DNA of 64,000 nt from Chinchilla lanigera (GCF_000276665.1 NW_004955423.1:2639659-2703658), one strand, 5' to 3'; counted from the stretch's first letter, positions 44,641-57,851 are shown. The notes: generated by a model not told the origin, from the sequence alone. Numbers and translations are program-made.

Positions 44641-47600
44641 TAGTGCCTGAGGGATGGGAAAGGATTCCTCTGGAGATCGTGCATTATGAGCTGAACGTTA
44701 TGGGTCATCTAGGAACATGGCTGTAGTGTACATCAGGCCAGAACCCTGGGAGGATGTGGATGGTATGTGAGTGACATATATGATATTCACACGGCTTCTG
44801 CTCAGTACTGAAGCTCAGTAGAAAAGTACCTGCCCAGGTCCTCACATTGGCCATTAGTAGGGTCCTGCTGAGGGCCCCAGCAGTGTTTTCCACCAGCACA
44901 TACTTGCATCCAGGGTCTCTACTCCCCCTGCCTCTCTTCCTCACAGTGGCTAAGCCGTGGGCTGCTCTGGGAAGGGAGGCCCAGGGTCCCTGCAATCCCC
45001 TTGCCGCGCTCCCAGGACCCCTTTAGAAGGTCATGACCTATAGTTTCATAAATACTCTTCTGTTTATATGAGTTCTTGCCCCTCAACCCCCAACCCAAAT
45101 TTAGTTCCCAGTAATTTTCCAGGGCATTCAAAATATGGAGCAGGGAAGGCAGACTTATTTCTGCATCCAATGTCAGACTTTTATTTTATTTCCTCTTTTG
45201 TAGTCATATTAGATTATTTTCAGAAGCTCCCAGGGAATCCAGAATCATGTTCTTGTTGGGGGCGGGGGATTAATTTGGGAATTGACTGTGCCCCTCTCAG
45301 CATAGCAAATGGTTTTAAGATGAAACCTTTAAGAAAGAGCTTGGTATCATCTACCATGCCAGTGTGAAATCTTTGACCCCGGTGCTTCTCTAGAGCAAGG
45401 AGGATGTCAGTTGATTCCCTGGGGAGGTGGAGGGACGCTAGTTGGTGTTCCTTTAGAAATTAAGAGAGAGATAAAATTAAAAATAAATAAATTTTTAAAA
45501 GCTGCAGATTTACTCCTCCAAGAATATTTTAAGGGAATCTTTTTATACCAATTCCCAAATGGTGAAAGACAAGCAATGGCCAAAAAAAAAAAAAAAAAGT
45601 CATGTGTAGGAATTACTCTGACCAGAATACCCTTTAAGACATTGTAGTAGAACTAACTAGATACTGTTCCCATCCCCAGATGTCAGTTGCACTTCTGAGT
45701 TTCTAAAAGTCACAAGGCCTAGAAGTGAGATGGAAGTGTGGGATGCTGGTGTCTTGAAAGAGGTTTGTGCCTCCCTGTCCATGTAATGTGTGGGTGCCAG
45801 GAGGCCAAGCTTCAGGATGTTTTCAGTTACTATCAACATTGTTGCCAAGTGATGCCTCTTTACCTCTGAAGAGGGGACAGATGATGGCTATATACAGATC
45901 AGCCTGTGATTTTATGGCTCTTGGTTATAGGCACGCTGTTGGAGTTCTTTTTTTATCTTAGTGTAAACGGATCATTGGCTCGTCCATTTCAGAGCATTAT
46001 TTGGTCTTGTTTTAGATAGTAGAAGTCTCTCTGGTAGTGTTTTGGATGCCTTCTTTGCTTCATGGGTCCACAGGGGCTGTTCTAAGAATCAGAAATGTCG
46101 AAACCTCACTAACACATTAGCAAAATTGGATAACTGTTAGACTCTCATATCAGTTGTTTTGCTCACTTTGCTTTTGTTTGTTTTAACAAACCCCGGGAGT
46201 AGGGGCCTTGCTATTAAGAAATCTTTTAAAATCTCTATGTCAGGAATGTCTTGCATCTGGACTATGAATTGTGGGAAATTTAAAAAAATTATACGGGATA
46301 TTTTCCTAAAGAGAGTAGGGTTTTTTCCCCCTTCCTGGAAGTACATAATTCATTTTCATGCAGTGATTTGAGAATTTGAAACTGTATAAACTATATATAT
46401 GGTTTTTCCTAATAATTCTTGGAAAACTAAGAAGCCTTCACCGTGAAAAGGTCCAGAGAATATTGTTCGTATTATTTTCTGGTGATAGTATGAGAAAGGA
46501 CATGCTTCCCAAATGAGAGACAGGAATGTTGTCTTTCCATTCTGAGGCCTAATGTTCCCCAGAGCACCCTTGATTCTGGACGACGCTGTATTCAGTTGTA
46601 TCCAGAAAAACACTCAGAAAAGGTTTACTTTGAATTTCTTTATAAATTTACAGCTAGTATGTTAGTTGAGGTATATAGGTAATCTCAGAAGACCTAGTAT
46701 AAATAGATGTTGTAGAACTGATTAGACCAGTTTGCATTCCTTTTAGGGCAAAGGAGCTGTGGGTGTGAGGGACAGTAGCTCCATGTGAGATGTGACAGCT
46801 TGCACTTTCTCACATCCTCGGGAAGACTGAGCATTCAGCGTAGTTTAAGACAAACGTGATTAGAGCAGGAAGTCTTCGGCTGGGCTTCACGGACCAGTAT
46901 GTGGTCAAATGATGGGTTTGAATAGGCCACAGAAACCCCAGGTGGGTAGTTCTGAGTTGTCATCTGTTAAGTGCTTTCCCCAGAAGGATGGCATCTCAAG
47001 ACCAGAGTATGCTTTCTAGTTTAATTAAATGGAGTTTCTAGTTTAATTAAATGGAACCATTTTGTTTCTATTTCTACCATTAGAACTTCCCAGCCCTTTA
47101 CAATTGGTTGCTTAATCTGAGCAAATGGATGCTTAGCCTGGAGTTCATGGGACCTGAAGTAAATGTATTTTCTTGACACTGTCTATAAAATTTTATGTAA
47201 TGTGGGGTTTTTTGTGTATGTCTGTATATGAAGAGAGGGTTCATATTGCACTGAGTTCTCAAATGCTCTATGACTCCCAAAGATAACAAAACCATTGATT
47301 TAGAGACTGGTGGTCCCTTCCTGTGTGGTACACCCCTTTTTAGCTCATGTCACCCCTATCTTCCTTGCTTTTGAAGGCTCCAGATTAAGCTATTAAATGT
47401 ATTTTTATGTATAAATCTGATGAAGGATTGAGGGTCAACTCTTTAAGCCACTGTTTGGGTTTCTAAGCAAGAAGTTGGTGGATACCGTTTGTATCACTAC
47501 TTCATGTGATATTTCTTTGGTGCAGTCTGCCTCAGCTCTCGTCTTTAGGCCATGATCTCTGAAAAATCTAACCATGGAGAAACCTCAGCAGGATGCTCTA

Positions 47601-50600
47601 TGATCCTATCATCTACTCCTGAGCTGTAATTGTTCCTGAAGAGGATTTTCTTTTCATTTTTCTTTTTTCCAGCCTGGGAGAAGTTAGGCACCTTAGCCTT
47701 TGAGATATTCCAGGTATGTTCTCACATTCTTGGGAGCTTTTGTACCTTCATTCTTTTGTTGATTGTTTTTAGTTGTTTCTCTGTCTCGCCTTTGGCAAGG
47801 TATGTGTAAGTAGAGGAAGTACTGTATAGAGGAGGAAGACTGCTGGGGGATTAGGTGAGACTGTGCTCACAGGACTCTTTGTCCCTGCCAAATGATCTTT
47901 CTAAAAAAGTGTTGCGTATTTTTCTTTTAATTTCCCAATCGTAGTGTGAATTATTCTTTGCCAAATGGCTTTTGGGGCTTTGCCTGGGACCTATGTGCCA
48001 GAGTCAGGAGATTCATCTTGGCCAGACACTGCCACATATTGAAGAGAGCTGATTCCAGGAAAGCTCAGAGAGCTGAAACTCCTAGAAATCTTTCCTCGGT
48101 TGTCTGAGCCAGGCCTTGACACTGTGGACCATCTGGGAAATTTTGGACCTGAGAACCAGTATCTGTTTCATACATCTTATTTCATAAGCTTTTTAAAAAA
48201 AGTTTGCATTCATTTGAGATATGTATTTAATTATCTTGTAGCGTACCTCTTGAGCAAGACTTTAGTGTCTCTAAGAGCTTTAAGAATCGTATGCCTAGGG
48301 ACTGAAAAGAAAGTCGTCAGAAGAACATGCAACACAAACATACAAACATGTTATTGGTATACACCTGCAGATACACACTGCTATTCTTTGTGCTATTTTG
48401 GTGCCCAATAAACAGTTTTGGAATGAATCCATAAGGAGACCTTTTACTGGCATACGCTATTCGTGAGTCAGAGAGTTGTTCTGCAGTTGTCAGATACTCT
48501 TGCCCAAGTAATGGTTTTCTCTTTTCTTCACTCTTTGTGGTATGTGCTCTTCACAGTATGCATCCTTTTACTCACTTAATGCTGCAGTTTCTGTCTTTGC
48601 CTCTGCTCTGTTTCTACTGCTTCTCTCGTTTTCAGTGATGATCACTCCACTTATTTCTGGATGCAGATGGCATCTCCAGTGCATTGTGTGACTGTACAAG
48701 CAAGGAATAGATTATTTTGCTGTAACTGTATTTGACATCACAGTTCACTTGGTACTTTGATTTAGCATTATGCGTATGTCATGTATAAGAATGATCCCAA
48801 CTGTGTGCACAAATAGCTCATGACAGTTTGAGTCTTTCTTATGTTCTCGTATTTTTTCTGCAGATTAGCTAGCTAAGTCAGTTGGAGCATATCTTAAACC
48901 TTTTTGTTAACCTTTTAGGTACCATAAATTTATGAATTTGCTGTGATTTTTTTTCCATGCTATGGTAAGCACAGTATTAAATGTAAAGCAGGCAAATCGA
49001 ACCCGTAACCCTGGACAGCTAGTAGTACAGTTCCACAAGATCTTAAGCTTTTAACATTATTATGAGATTTGTGGTGATATTTTCTGAACTCAGTTGTGTG
49101 GTGCTTGAGCATGAACTCTCTAGGTGACGAGGGAACACTGTGTAGGGAAGCGCAAGGTGCAGTGCTAACTCCACCTGCCATGCCTACCACACACAGTTAG
49201 TTGAATCGAAACTTGCTTGTATCAGAATTACATGTACTTGTGTGACTTGGCAAGTAAAAGGCACAATTACTGGTAACAGTGATTCAATCTTCCTACACAT
49301 GCATGTGCCTATGAAGATAGGTGTCTTGTTGTTAATCAGACATGTATGTTTTCTTGTTTAATTATTAAACATTGGCTTGTTGTGTTATTTCATTTTAATA
49401 TTATAATAAAAATATTAAATTTTTTGTTACTGTAAAATATACTGTATAATATAGTCTGTGTATACATTAACTATATTATATATTTTATTTGTGGCCCAGG
49501 GAAGCCAAAATGTTATACACCCATGATGTAAGATGTCTTTGCCTACAGTCTGGTTTGGAAATTAAGACATGTACACTCAACAGTTAACAAACAAGACACT
49601 ATTATGTACTAAGTACAAATAGAATAAAGTACTTCTGCATATGAAAAGTAGAGGATGAAAACATTCTCTTGACATTTAGGGATTGCTTACCATATCCTAA
49701 AGCATGGGTTTTGAAAGATCGGTACCTTATTGATTTATGACATGAGAACATAGGCAGTCCCTGAGAAGTAGGGAGAGGTATCCTGAGGTTGAAGTGGGCC
49801 AGCAGTCACAGAGGCTGAAATAGTCAGCATTTAGTGTGTGTCTCTGATTATCTACAGTCAGATCATAGAGCCAGACCATTACTCCTCAGAATGGCTATAA
49901 CTGTGGGGGGGGGGGAGGGCGTCCTTTACCACTCTTACTACTTTGTGACAATCTTCTGTACTTGCACCCATCTACTTAACTATGTGGTTCCTGCAAGGTC
50001 TTGCCTCACCTCTCTGAACAGAAAGCTAGTGTGAGACCGTTGAATGAAACCATCGAGGCAGTATTTCTTTGTACCTTTTGCTTTTCTGGTTCACATTGGC
50101 TGACCGTGCATCATGTGCTCCAAGAGAACATTGTTGAGTCCACTTTCTCTGGCTCCTCTTTGATGATATAATGATGGTAACCTACAGTAGTCTTTGATCC
50201 TCTGTCAGAACTGAGCACAGTGTTCCTTCCCACAGTCATAGCTTTCTTCCATTTTTAGGTTTTTTGTTTATGGTGGCCCTATACAATCAGTGTTTATTCT
50301 GTGTGTTCCTTGTGCTTCATTTTGGAAAATTCCTTCGCTTTAGTAGCTGGGATGATGACAGCACTGGCAGCTGCCCCTGGCAGCCCCTTTCTCTTTGCTT
50401 TCAGCACTTTTCTTTGGCAGAACTCAACTTTATAGAGACTGGAGCTTACCTGAGAGAGAAGAAGATCATTTTTCTGAAGGTCTAAAGGGATAACCGACCC
50501 CCTAGGGTACTCTGTTCTTTAATTTGACTTGAAAGATTAAGCAGTACTAGGGGAAGGTAACTTTTATTCTGTCTTTGCCACTTTTGAATTTAAAAAGTGT

Positions 50601-50880
50601 TTTATTTATTTATCTGTATTCCACTTTGGGGAGCTGAGTCATGTTTTAGTTGGTATTAGTATTGCTAAACCGTACGAAATTACCATATTGTAGTAGAAAA
50701 TAAAGATCCAGTATCAGCAGTATCATCTAGTTCGATCTGATATATCTTATTTGCAGACCTGGAGCTAGCTTAGAACTTGGTCATCTTAGTGGTGAGTAGT
50801 GAAAAAATATCCAGGTGCTGCGCTGAGTGATTTGTTGGAAAGTCAGTCCTAAGATCTTCCCTCTTTCTGTTGCTTCTTAG
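44641..50880. other. Intronic stretch before the second exon, largely unrecognised
   Basis: About 6.2 kb with no clear SINE or LINE copy. Low-complexity spots: an A-run at about 45582-45598 and a G-run of 11 at 49905-49915. 49470-49530 (TGTGGCCCAGGGAAGCCAAA, TTATACACCCATGATG), next to a very AT-rich tract, may be the end of a Charlie-type hAT fossil. No exon other than the one at 50881 is supported. Confidence 0.45.
47012..47055. repeat. 22-bp tandem duplication
   Basis: Two adjacent copies of TTTCTAGTTTAATTAAATGG (plus one flanking base on each side), identical except for the first base. Confidence 0.95.
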
Positions 50881-51018
50881 GTCACACTGCACCTCAATCC
50901 CATCTCTTCAGTCCACATTCACCACAAGCCCGTGGTGTTCCTGCTCAACTCCCCGCAGCCCCTGGTCTGGCACTTGAAGACAGAGAGACTTTCCGCTGGG
51001 GTCCCTAGACACTTCTTG
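50881..51018 (+). CDS. TGFBR3: TGFBR3 (betaglycan) coding exon, residues about 83-128
   Basis: A 138-base exon of 46 codons, in phase 0 at both ends, continuing directly from the exon at 11267. Translation contains VTLHLNPISSVHIHHK, VVFLLNSP, PLVWHLKTERL and ends RHFL, clearly the betaglycan orphan domain just after its first conserved cysteines. Compared with the human protein as I remember it, six of 46 residues differ (for example K-S to K-P and S-R-L to P-R-H near the end). The acceptor is preceded by the pyrimidine-rich CTTCCCTCTTTCTGTTGCTT and TTAG; the donor is TTG/GTAAGT. Because the length is a multiple of three and both phases are 0, skipping this exon would not shift the frame. Confidence 0.98.
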
Positions 51019-51816
51019 GTAAGTTTTAAAAAAACTTTTCCAAACATTGTTTGGAAAGGTTATAATGGCCGTAAAACTTTTCAAAGGGCTTCTTTTCATT
51101 TAAATAATAACAGAGCCCAACGTGTTACATTTGGAGTTGTACACTTTTGGATGTTTGGATGACATACACAAGCGGTCACAGGAAGCAAACAAGACCCATG
51201 TCTTCCTTGGACACAGCAGGACCTGTAGCCATACTCTGTGTGGCCTAAGCTTTGGTTTCAGCTCTGAGACCCTCCTTGTGGTATCAGGAACATTATGAAT
51301 ACTGTAAATAGCCACTGGGTGTGTGGTCTCTGACCACAAAATAAATATGCATGAACCCATTATATTTGTATATAACACATGCCTAACTTCTGATATGAGG
51401 AGCTGTTTGTTGAGAATGTGACACAGTGAGCTCCAAAATGAAATCATTTGTATTTTGTTTTAAAAAGCTGGAACCCAGATCTCATAGAAAGATCCAAATA
51501 TTACCTACTATTTGTAAATCATGTCCTTTTGAGTTTGCCAGAACATTTCAAGTTTGCTAGTTGTGGAGAAATAGATGGGTTGTTTGGATGGAATTTTTGG
51601 GATATGATATCATGTCTGATGATGAGCAACACTACAACTTGGTAGTGATAACTCATGTTGCCTATCGAGCGAGTCCTCACTGCAGAGCCTTTGGCTGTTA
51701 AACCGCTCTTGTTTAGAAGCATCTAAGATGAGTGGTCCTCAGTTAACAGCTTCCCTCTTGCTGCCTGCGGAATAAACTTTGCCTAAGTAATAATGGCTTT
51801 AATATAAATCTATGAT

Positions 51817-51829
51817 TTCTTATCTCCTA

Positions 51830-51863
<34 letters not shown>

Positions 51864-51965
51864 GTTTTTCTCCGGTACCGGGAACCGAACTCACGACCTT
51901 GCGCATGCCAGGCAGGCGCTTTGCCGCTGAGCTAAATCCCCAGCCCCTTCTTATCTCCTACATTT
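51817..51965 (-). mobile_element. Very young ID SINE with long A-tail and perfect 18-bp TSD
   Basis: The element is 51835-51947, read on the minus strand: GGGGCTGGGGATTTAGCTCA, GCCTGCCTGGCATGCGCAAG and GAGTTCGGTTCCCGGTACCG, then a tail of about 30 A. Direct repeats TTCTTATCTCCTACATTT lie at 51817-51834 and 51948-51965 with no mismatch. The body looks close to the active ID consensus of this species. Confidence 0.97.
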
Positions 51966-53170
51966 AATGTGTACTTTTGAAAACTCAGAAGACTCCACTG
52001 AGTAAAGTAAGAATCCATAGCCAACAATCAATAAGTAGATAAATAAAAGAGGAAAGAAGAGAACGCTCCTCTTTATAGTAGAATTCTAATTAGTAAATAT
52101 AGAAGAAGAATGACATTAGAAAATCATCATTTGGGGGCCATAATAGTAAACATTGACTGTAAAGGACCATCTGGATGACTCTTCTCGAAAGAAGAGCAGT
52201 TGTCTCCATTTTCGCTAACCTGGCCCTGTTTTCATGTATTGATATGTACATAGCAGGCCAGGACTTTTCCTTATCCCCTGAACTGTCTTTAAGCAATGCA
52301 AATTGGTCTAGCTGACACGCTGATTTGTGTAGTCTTTGAAGCAAGGCAACAGATCAGTGTTGCCCCACCCATAGCTCCCATAAAGCATATGTGAGCCAGG
52401 CGGGAAGGAGAGCCACCTCCACTCTGTTGTCAGGAATCAAGCCTTGAGATAAGAGTGACTATGACTCCCCAGGGCATGAAAAATTACACATCAGAGCTGA
52501 AGCACTGACCCCAAAACATTAGATACTGCCTCAAATTGTGTTATGCAGACTATTCTCTTTGCATATCCTCCCTGCATATTATAGAGGTGATTTCAGGCCA
52601 CCTGCCCAGCCCAGCTTACGGCACTCATGTACTTTCCACCACTCTCATAGTCATTCAGCCCCAAGCCACTTCCCTCTTTATGAATTAATAGAACCCAGGT
52701 TTGGCCCGGGATGGAGGTCTTTGTTCTGGTTAGCCATCATGCTAGCTGGCCGTAGGATCCCCTTGGCTCCCCACAACTACAAATACACCTTAGTGTCTTT
52801 ATTCTTGCGATGCATTTCACTGGAAGTGATAGATTGGAATTAACTCATCAGAATTCCAATAACTTTTCCACAGGATTACAAGTACAAACTTTGCGGACTG
52901 TGATGAGGTCCAGAAGGGGCTCTCTGTAGTTAATCAGGCCAGAGTCACCAAAAGATACTAAATCTAGTGGGACTGGAGGTAATTAGAGTAATAATATATT
53001 TGGATAGGCCCCAAACATCTTTTACACAAATTACTTACTAATTTTGGAAGAAAAATAACTATGTACAGTGGAGATACCCAGCAATTCTTTAACCAAGTGG
53101 TCAGAGTAATGTCACCAGTATGGGGTGATTAGACATTATGTTCTGGTAAATGAGAAAGAATACGACCAGT
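51966..53170. other. Intronic stretch, nothing recognised
   Basis: No repeat or exon recognised. Confidence 0.45.
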
Positions 53171-53171
53171 T

Positions 53172-53280
53172 AAATAGCATTCTTTTTTTTTTTTTTGTAC
53201 TGGGAATCAAACTTAGGACCTTGCGCTTGCCAGGAAGGCACTTGTGCCGCTGAGCTATATCCCTGGCCCTAATAGTATTC
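53172..53280 (-). mobile_element. ID SINE, minus orientation, with near-perfect TSD
   Basis: The body is 53183-53268 with a T-run of about 14: GTACTGGGAATCAAACTTAG, GACCTTGCGCTTGCCAGGAA and CGCTGAGCTATATCCCTGGC. Flanks AATAGCATTCT (left) and AATAGTATTCT (right) form an 11-base target-site duplication with one mismatch. Confidence 0.92.
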
Positions 53281-53283
53281 TTA

Positions 53284-53654
53284 CTATATGTTATGGTTTG
53301 TGTCTAGATGTCCCCCCAAAGACTCATGCAGTCATGGGGTGGGCTTCTAGAGTTTGTGATCAATCTGTGGTCCAATCCTGGGATTATAGGTGTGAGTGCT
53401 ACATGTGCCCTGGGGCAGGTAGTTTGCATACAATGTAAGGGAGGGAAAGAGGCTGCTTGCCTCCACCCCTTGTGCTGTCGTTACTTTTGCTGTTTTCCGC
53501 TGCTGTGAACTGTACCCTATGTCATGTGCCACCCTACCTTGAGCCAACCGAGTGTGGACTAAAACTTCCACAAACCTCCTCAAAGTTCCTGCCTTAATTT
53601 TGGGTGTCGGGTATTTTGTCTTGGCAATGAGAGAAAAGTAATTGAGACCCTATA
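53284..53654 (+). mobile_element. Solo LTR, MaLR-like family, with perfect 5-bp TSD
   Basis: The LTR is 53289-53649 (361 bases), flanked by CTATA at 53284-53288 and 53650-53654. It starts TGTTATGGTTTGTGTC and GATGTCCCCCCAAAGACTCA, and ends TAATTTTGGGTGTCGGGTAT, TTTGTCTTGGCAATGAGAGA. It belongs to the same family as 58889-59254. No internal retroviral sequence is attached, so it is a solo LTR. Confidence 0.85.
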
Positions 53655-54259
53655 AATACAAATGACCCGAACCTAATCAAGAAGGAAAAACCAAACTGGG
53701 AAATTCTATAAAATAACTGGTCTGTCCTCTCCAAAAACTCAGTTATGAAAGGCTAAAGACTGAAGATTAAAGAAGACTAAAAAGGCACATGTGGTCCCAA
53801 ACTGGATCTTACTGAGTAGGAGTGGAAAAATTTGCCATAAAGGACATTTTGTGCACAGTGGATGAAATTAGAATTAAGTCTCTAGATTAAAGTGTTGTAT
53901 CAATATTTGCATTTGATAATTACACTGTCATGATATTAAGAGATAGTCTTCTATTTTGGAAAGATAGTTAGGTATTAATGCACTTAGGTGTTAAAAGGCA
54001 AAGGGTCAAATAGTTTAGAAAAAACATAGAAAATAATAAAGTAAATGTAACAAGATGTTACAAATAATGAATCTAGGTAAAGAGGATACTAGAGTCCTTT
54101 GTACTATACTTGCAGCCTTGCTGTAAATTTGAATTAATTTTGAATGAAACATTTGGAAACTCAGGTACATTTTACAGAGTAGGAGTTATTAAGAACTTGT
54201 AGCTTTTTCTGAAGACTGACATTATTACTTCTACATTAAAAAACCAAAACAGTGGTAAT

Positions 54260-54490
54260 TTAGTTGTTATTATTAGCCCATTTATTTAGTACTTAGTACA
54301 TTTAAGCAATTTCATTAAGAACCCTAATACTTTTATCTTACTGAATTCTCATAATAGCCCTATGGTAAAGGTATATTTAGTCCTTTGTATAGTTGAGGAA
54401 CTTAGAGATTAAATCATGGGCTGCATCACATGGCTAATTTTTTGTAGAGCTGCATGTCAAACCAAAATAGGACCTATCTTAGATGCTCTT
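54260..54490 (-). mobile_element. MIR SINE, minus orientation
   Basis: TTTATTTAGTACTTAGTACA, ATTCTCATAATAGCCCTATG, TATAGTTGAGGAACTTAGAG and ATCACATGGCTAATTTTTTG match MIR reversed. Confidence 0.75.
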
Positions 54491-54674
54491 ATGCCAAACA
54501 GGCTCTCTGTGTACTTATTGTCAGTCTCTTGTAGTTAAAATTATCTGTTATATTAAGACTTATGAATATGATCGTAAGTCCTGTTTGCGTTTAGTTCTCA
54601 TACTCTAGAGCTCTACTTTCCAATGCTATAGGAATTAGCTATGCACACTACTGAAATTAATTTTTAAAAATCCA

Positions 54675-54885
54675 AGCCTGCTATAGTGGTGCATGTTTGT
54701 AATCAGAGAATTCTTGAGGGACTGAGGCAGGAAGACTGCACGTTTGAGCCTGGCCTGGGCAACTTAGTGACTTGGCAAGACCTTGTCTCAAAATAAAAAC
54801 AAGAAGAATGTTGAGGATATGGCTCAGCATGAAGGTTCTGGGTTTCATCTGCAGTAATGTAAAACACAACAAACAAATAAAGAAA
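54675..54885 (+). mobile_element. B1-ID composite SINE
   Basis: B1: GCCTGCTATAGTGGTGCATG, GGACTGAGGCAGGAAGACTG, GAGCCTGGCCTGGGCAACTT and CTTGTCTCAAAATAAAAAC. ID: TTGAGGATATGGCTCAGCAT and GGTTCTGGGTTTCATCTGCA. The tail is (ACAA)n. Confidence 0.87.
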
Positions 54886-54984
54886 ATTCCTATTGCTTAG
54901 CCACTTATCAGGTGCTCAGTACATGTGTGAGGTTAGAGGTTACCACAATGGGCAGGTTATAGAGAGATAACGGGCAAAGGAATT

Positions 54985-55170
54985 ACCCATACTGGTTTGA
55001 ATCCAAGCAATAATTGGGCAGATTAATTTTTCTAAGCCTGATTTTTCTCAGCTATAGTTTGGGAATAAAAATAGTTCTTATACCATAGGGGTGTTGTCTT
55101 GATTAAATGAAAAACACAGAAAATTTTTAGGACAGTGCCTGACTCTGATAAGTTCAGACATTATGTGCCA
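54985..55170 (+). mobile_element. MIR SINE
   Basis: CTGGTTTGAATCCAAGCAAT, TTTCTCAGCTATAGTTTGGG, TAGGGGTGTTGTCTTGATTA and GACAGTGCCTGACTCTGATA follow MIR in order. Confidence 0.75.
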
Positions 55171-57059
55171 TTACTGTTATTAGTCATAATAAAGAGCACA
55201 TGCAGGTGTTGAATTTACTCCTATAATTATAAAACACCAGCCTGGCTGGACACCAGATTGAAAGAAGTTCCTACTTCTCTGGGCTGTAGGTCCAGATAAA
55301 CAATGTGGGCCACATTTAGTTGTATTTACCACCTTCTAGATTCCTTCTTCAGTCTGCTACTCCATGGGTTTTAAGGAAAAGTATTTTACTCCCAGTCATT
55401 ATTTATTTGCTCTAATTTTGTTTAAAATCTGGGAAAACTGTTTGGCCACAAGTTTAAGACACTAGCAGAAAGGGAGACAGTATTAGTAAACAATCTAACA
55501 TTGACCCTATTTGGAGTTAATCCCATGTAAGGAGATTATAGATCAAGTGATGAATCTAAAATTAACAACATGGGGGAGACAGCAATGAGGGAAGTCAAGG
55601 ATTTAAATTCCAGGACACCTGACCTCTGCTTTGTTGTCCAGCAGGCTTCCTTTAGGGAAATGGTTGTCTGCCATCTGTACATTTCTTCATGGTCTGGAAG
55701 AGATGGTGGGACATCTGTTGTTCATTCAGGTTCTCAGATCAGGAGACAGTGAGGGCTACAAGTTCTCTCACAAGCTGAGCAGCTCTCCCTAGGCAACCTC
55801 ATCCCTTTCTCTTGTGGCCTGATAGGATTTCAGTGACTCCTCATCCACTTTTGGAGCAGAGGGACAGTGATGGATAGGAAGCCAGGAGCTTCTCTTACAG
55901 GATAGAAAACCAGTAGTGTACCCTGTGTATCTATAAGAGTTAAAGTGTGGGGATAAGGTAACTAAATTATTTTACAGTAAGTGTTTCTTCAAGCACTCCA
56001 AGTGAACCATGGAATCTTTGGAAGCTGAGGGTTAGTTGTTTCCACCACTCCCCTCTCCACCCTTACCCAAGAGCACAGAGTTGATGAGGAGAGAAGATGC
56101 GGCTCTTGACTCTCAGTGTAAGATGCATGTGTCCCGGCTTCCTCCTCCCATGCCGCAGAAGGGTTCACATCACTGTCTTAAAGCTGTCTTTACCCTTCAG
56201 GTAGAACCACCATACTTACTTTCTTTTTTCTCTTTTTAAAATTAATTTTATTGGTACATTTTAGATATACACAATGATAACAAGTCACAATTACTCATGT
56301 TTATAGAGAAAGGTGATGAGAAAAGTTCGAGTATTAGCATCTACTCAATTGTCAGGACCTTTTATTTTCAGTCAACATGTCTGCATTGTTATAATTGCTC
56401 AGATTTTTTAAAAATGAAAACTTTAAAAAAGTGAAAACTTCTGTCATTTGTTAGGAGGGCTTGCACTACTAACTTTGATAATATTAAAATGTTATACTTT
56501 AATACTAATCTAAGCATTTGTCTTCTTCTGTCAAATCACTTCAGTCTTCTCAGGATTCCTCAGTACAGGCAAGAGAAAGGAGTGTGTCAGGCAAGGAGGA
56601 GGTAGGATTTAGTCTTTTCTGCAAGTGCGTTTGCTTTGTCTGGTTGTTTTAGTTACCTAGGAAATGGGAGTGGGTTGAAGAGACTTTCAGGCTGAGTTGC
56701 AAGCAGTGCACCTTTGTGAGTCACACACATGCACATGCATGATAAAAGTGTCACAGCCTTATAAGTTGTCCCTTTCTCAGGGTGTGTGTATGGTCCAGAG
56801 AATATTGAATAGGTTCAAGGTGTCCCTCGATGCCATCAGGACAAAAGTAATCCTATGTGCTCCATGTGTTATGTTGAAACTACAATAAAAATCTCTTAGA
56901 AGGATCGTATAGGCTTATTTTTGTGTGTGCAACCATTTCCACCCTGGAGAAGTAGTAGAATGACTCAACTGTGTAATTGATGTCTGAACTTTCAACCTGA
57001 AAGGTTTGTTTTTGCAAACAAGTATTGAGAAGAGCCACAATATTAAATCATCTTTTAAA
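55171..57059. other. Intronic stretch, nothing firm recognised
   Basis: 56228-56325 (TTTTATTGGTACATTTTAGA, ACTCATGTTTATAGAG) may be an L1 3' UTR scrap. No exon or RNA gene is supported. Confidence 0.4.
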
Positions 57060-57835
57060 AACATGCTATAGTTTACAGATATTTCTCCAAAGAAAGGACG
57101 CAAATAGCCCAAAGCACATGAAAAGATGCTTCGTGTCATTAGGGAAACACTAATCCGAACCACAGTATGCCACTTTGTACTTACTAGGATTGCTAGAATA
57201 AAAAAGACAGATAGTAACAAGTGTTGACAAAAGTATAGAGAAACTGGAAGACTCAGACACTGTTGGTGGGAATGTGAAAGAGTTCTTTTGGAGAGAAGTG
57301 CACAAAATGCATACCCATAAAAACTTGTCCACAACTGTCCAATGCAGCATTATTCATAGTAGCCAAAAACTGGAAACACTCCAAATGTCTATCAGTGGAT
57401 GAATGGAAAAAATAATGCTATGTCCACACAATAGAATATTATTTGGGCATAAAAAGGAATGACGTTCTGATACGTGACACAACATGAACGAACCTTGAAA
57501 ACATTCTAAGTGAAAGAAGCCATACACAAAGCAGGGTATATTGTATGACTCTGTTTATATGAAATGACCACAGTCAGCACATCCATAGGGACAAAAAGTT
57601 CATGAGCCATTTCCAGGGGCATGTGGAAGGGGAGAATGAGAATGTCTACTACTATGATAAGAGATTTATTTTTGAGCATGATAACAATGTGCAGGAGTTG
57701 CATAGTGTGAGTGTGCCACAATTTGAGAATATGCTAAAAATACTAAATTGTACAAGTGAAAATGGTGATATTATGGTAAGTGAATTATATCTTAAAAAGA
57801 TGTTTTTAAAAAACCCTTGCTATAGTACTCTTTAA
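57060..57835 (+). mobile_element. Ancient LINE-1 (L1M type) 3' end
   Basis: GCCCAAAGCACATGAAAAGA, GACACTGTTGGTGGGAATGT, GCAGCATTATTCATAGTAGC, CTATCAGTGGATGAATGGAA and TTATTTGGGCATAAAAAGGA, then 3' UTR ending TGAATTATATCTTAAAAAGA. ORF2 is interrupted by stops and frame changes. Confidence 0.88.
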
Positions 57836-57851
57836 AAGCCCCTCTTTACAA

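Larger units (their letters stand above)
11452..50880 (+). other. TGFBR3: TGFBR3 intron between the two visible exons (39,429 bases)
   Basis: Bounded by the donor GTAGGT at 11452 and the acceptor TGCTTCTTAG ending at 50880, both in phase 0. A large intron near the 5' end fits the known long TGFBR3 locus. It is filled with SINEs, L1, L2, MIR, LTR and DNA-transposon remnants listed separately. No additional in-frame TGFBR3 exon was seen in it. Confidence 0.93.

Noticed and set aside
56915..57334. 139-codon minus open frame
   Set aside because: Antisense translation of the old L1 at 57060-57835.
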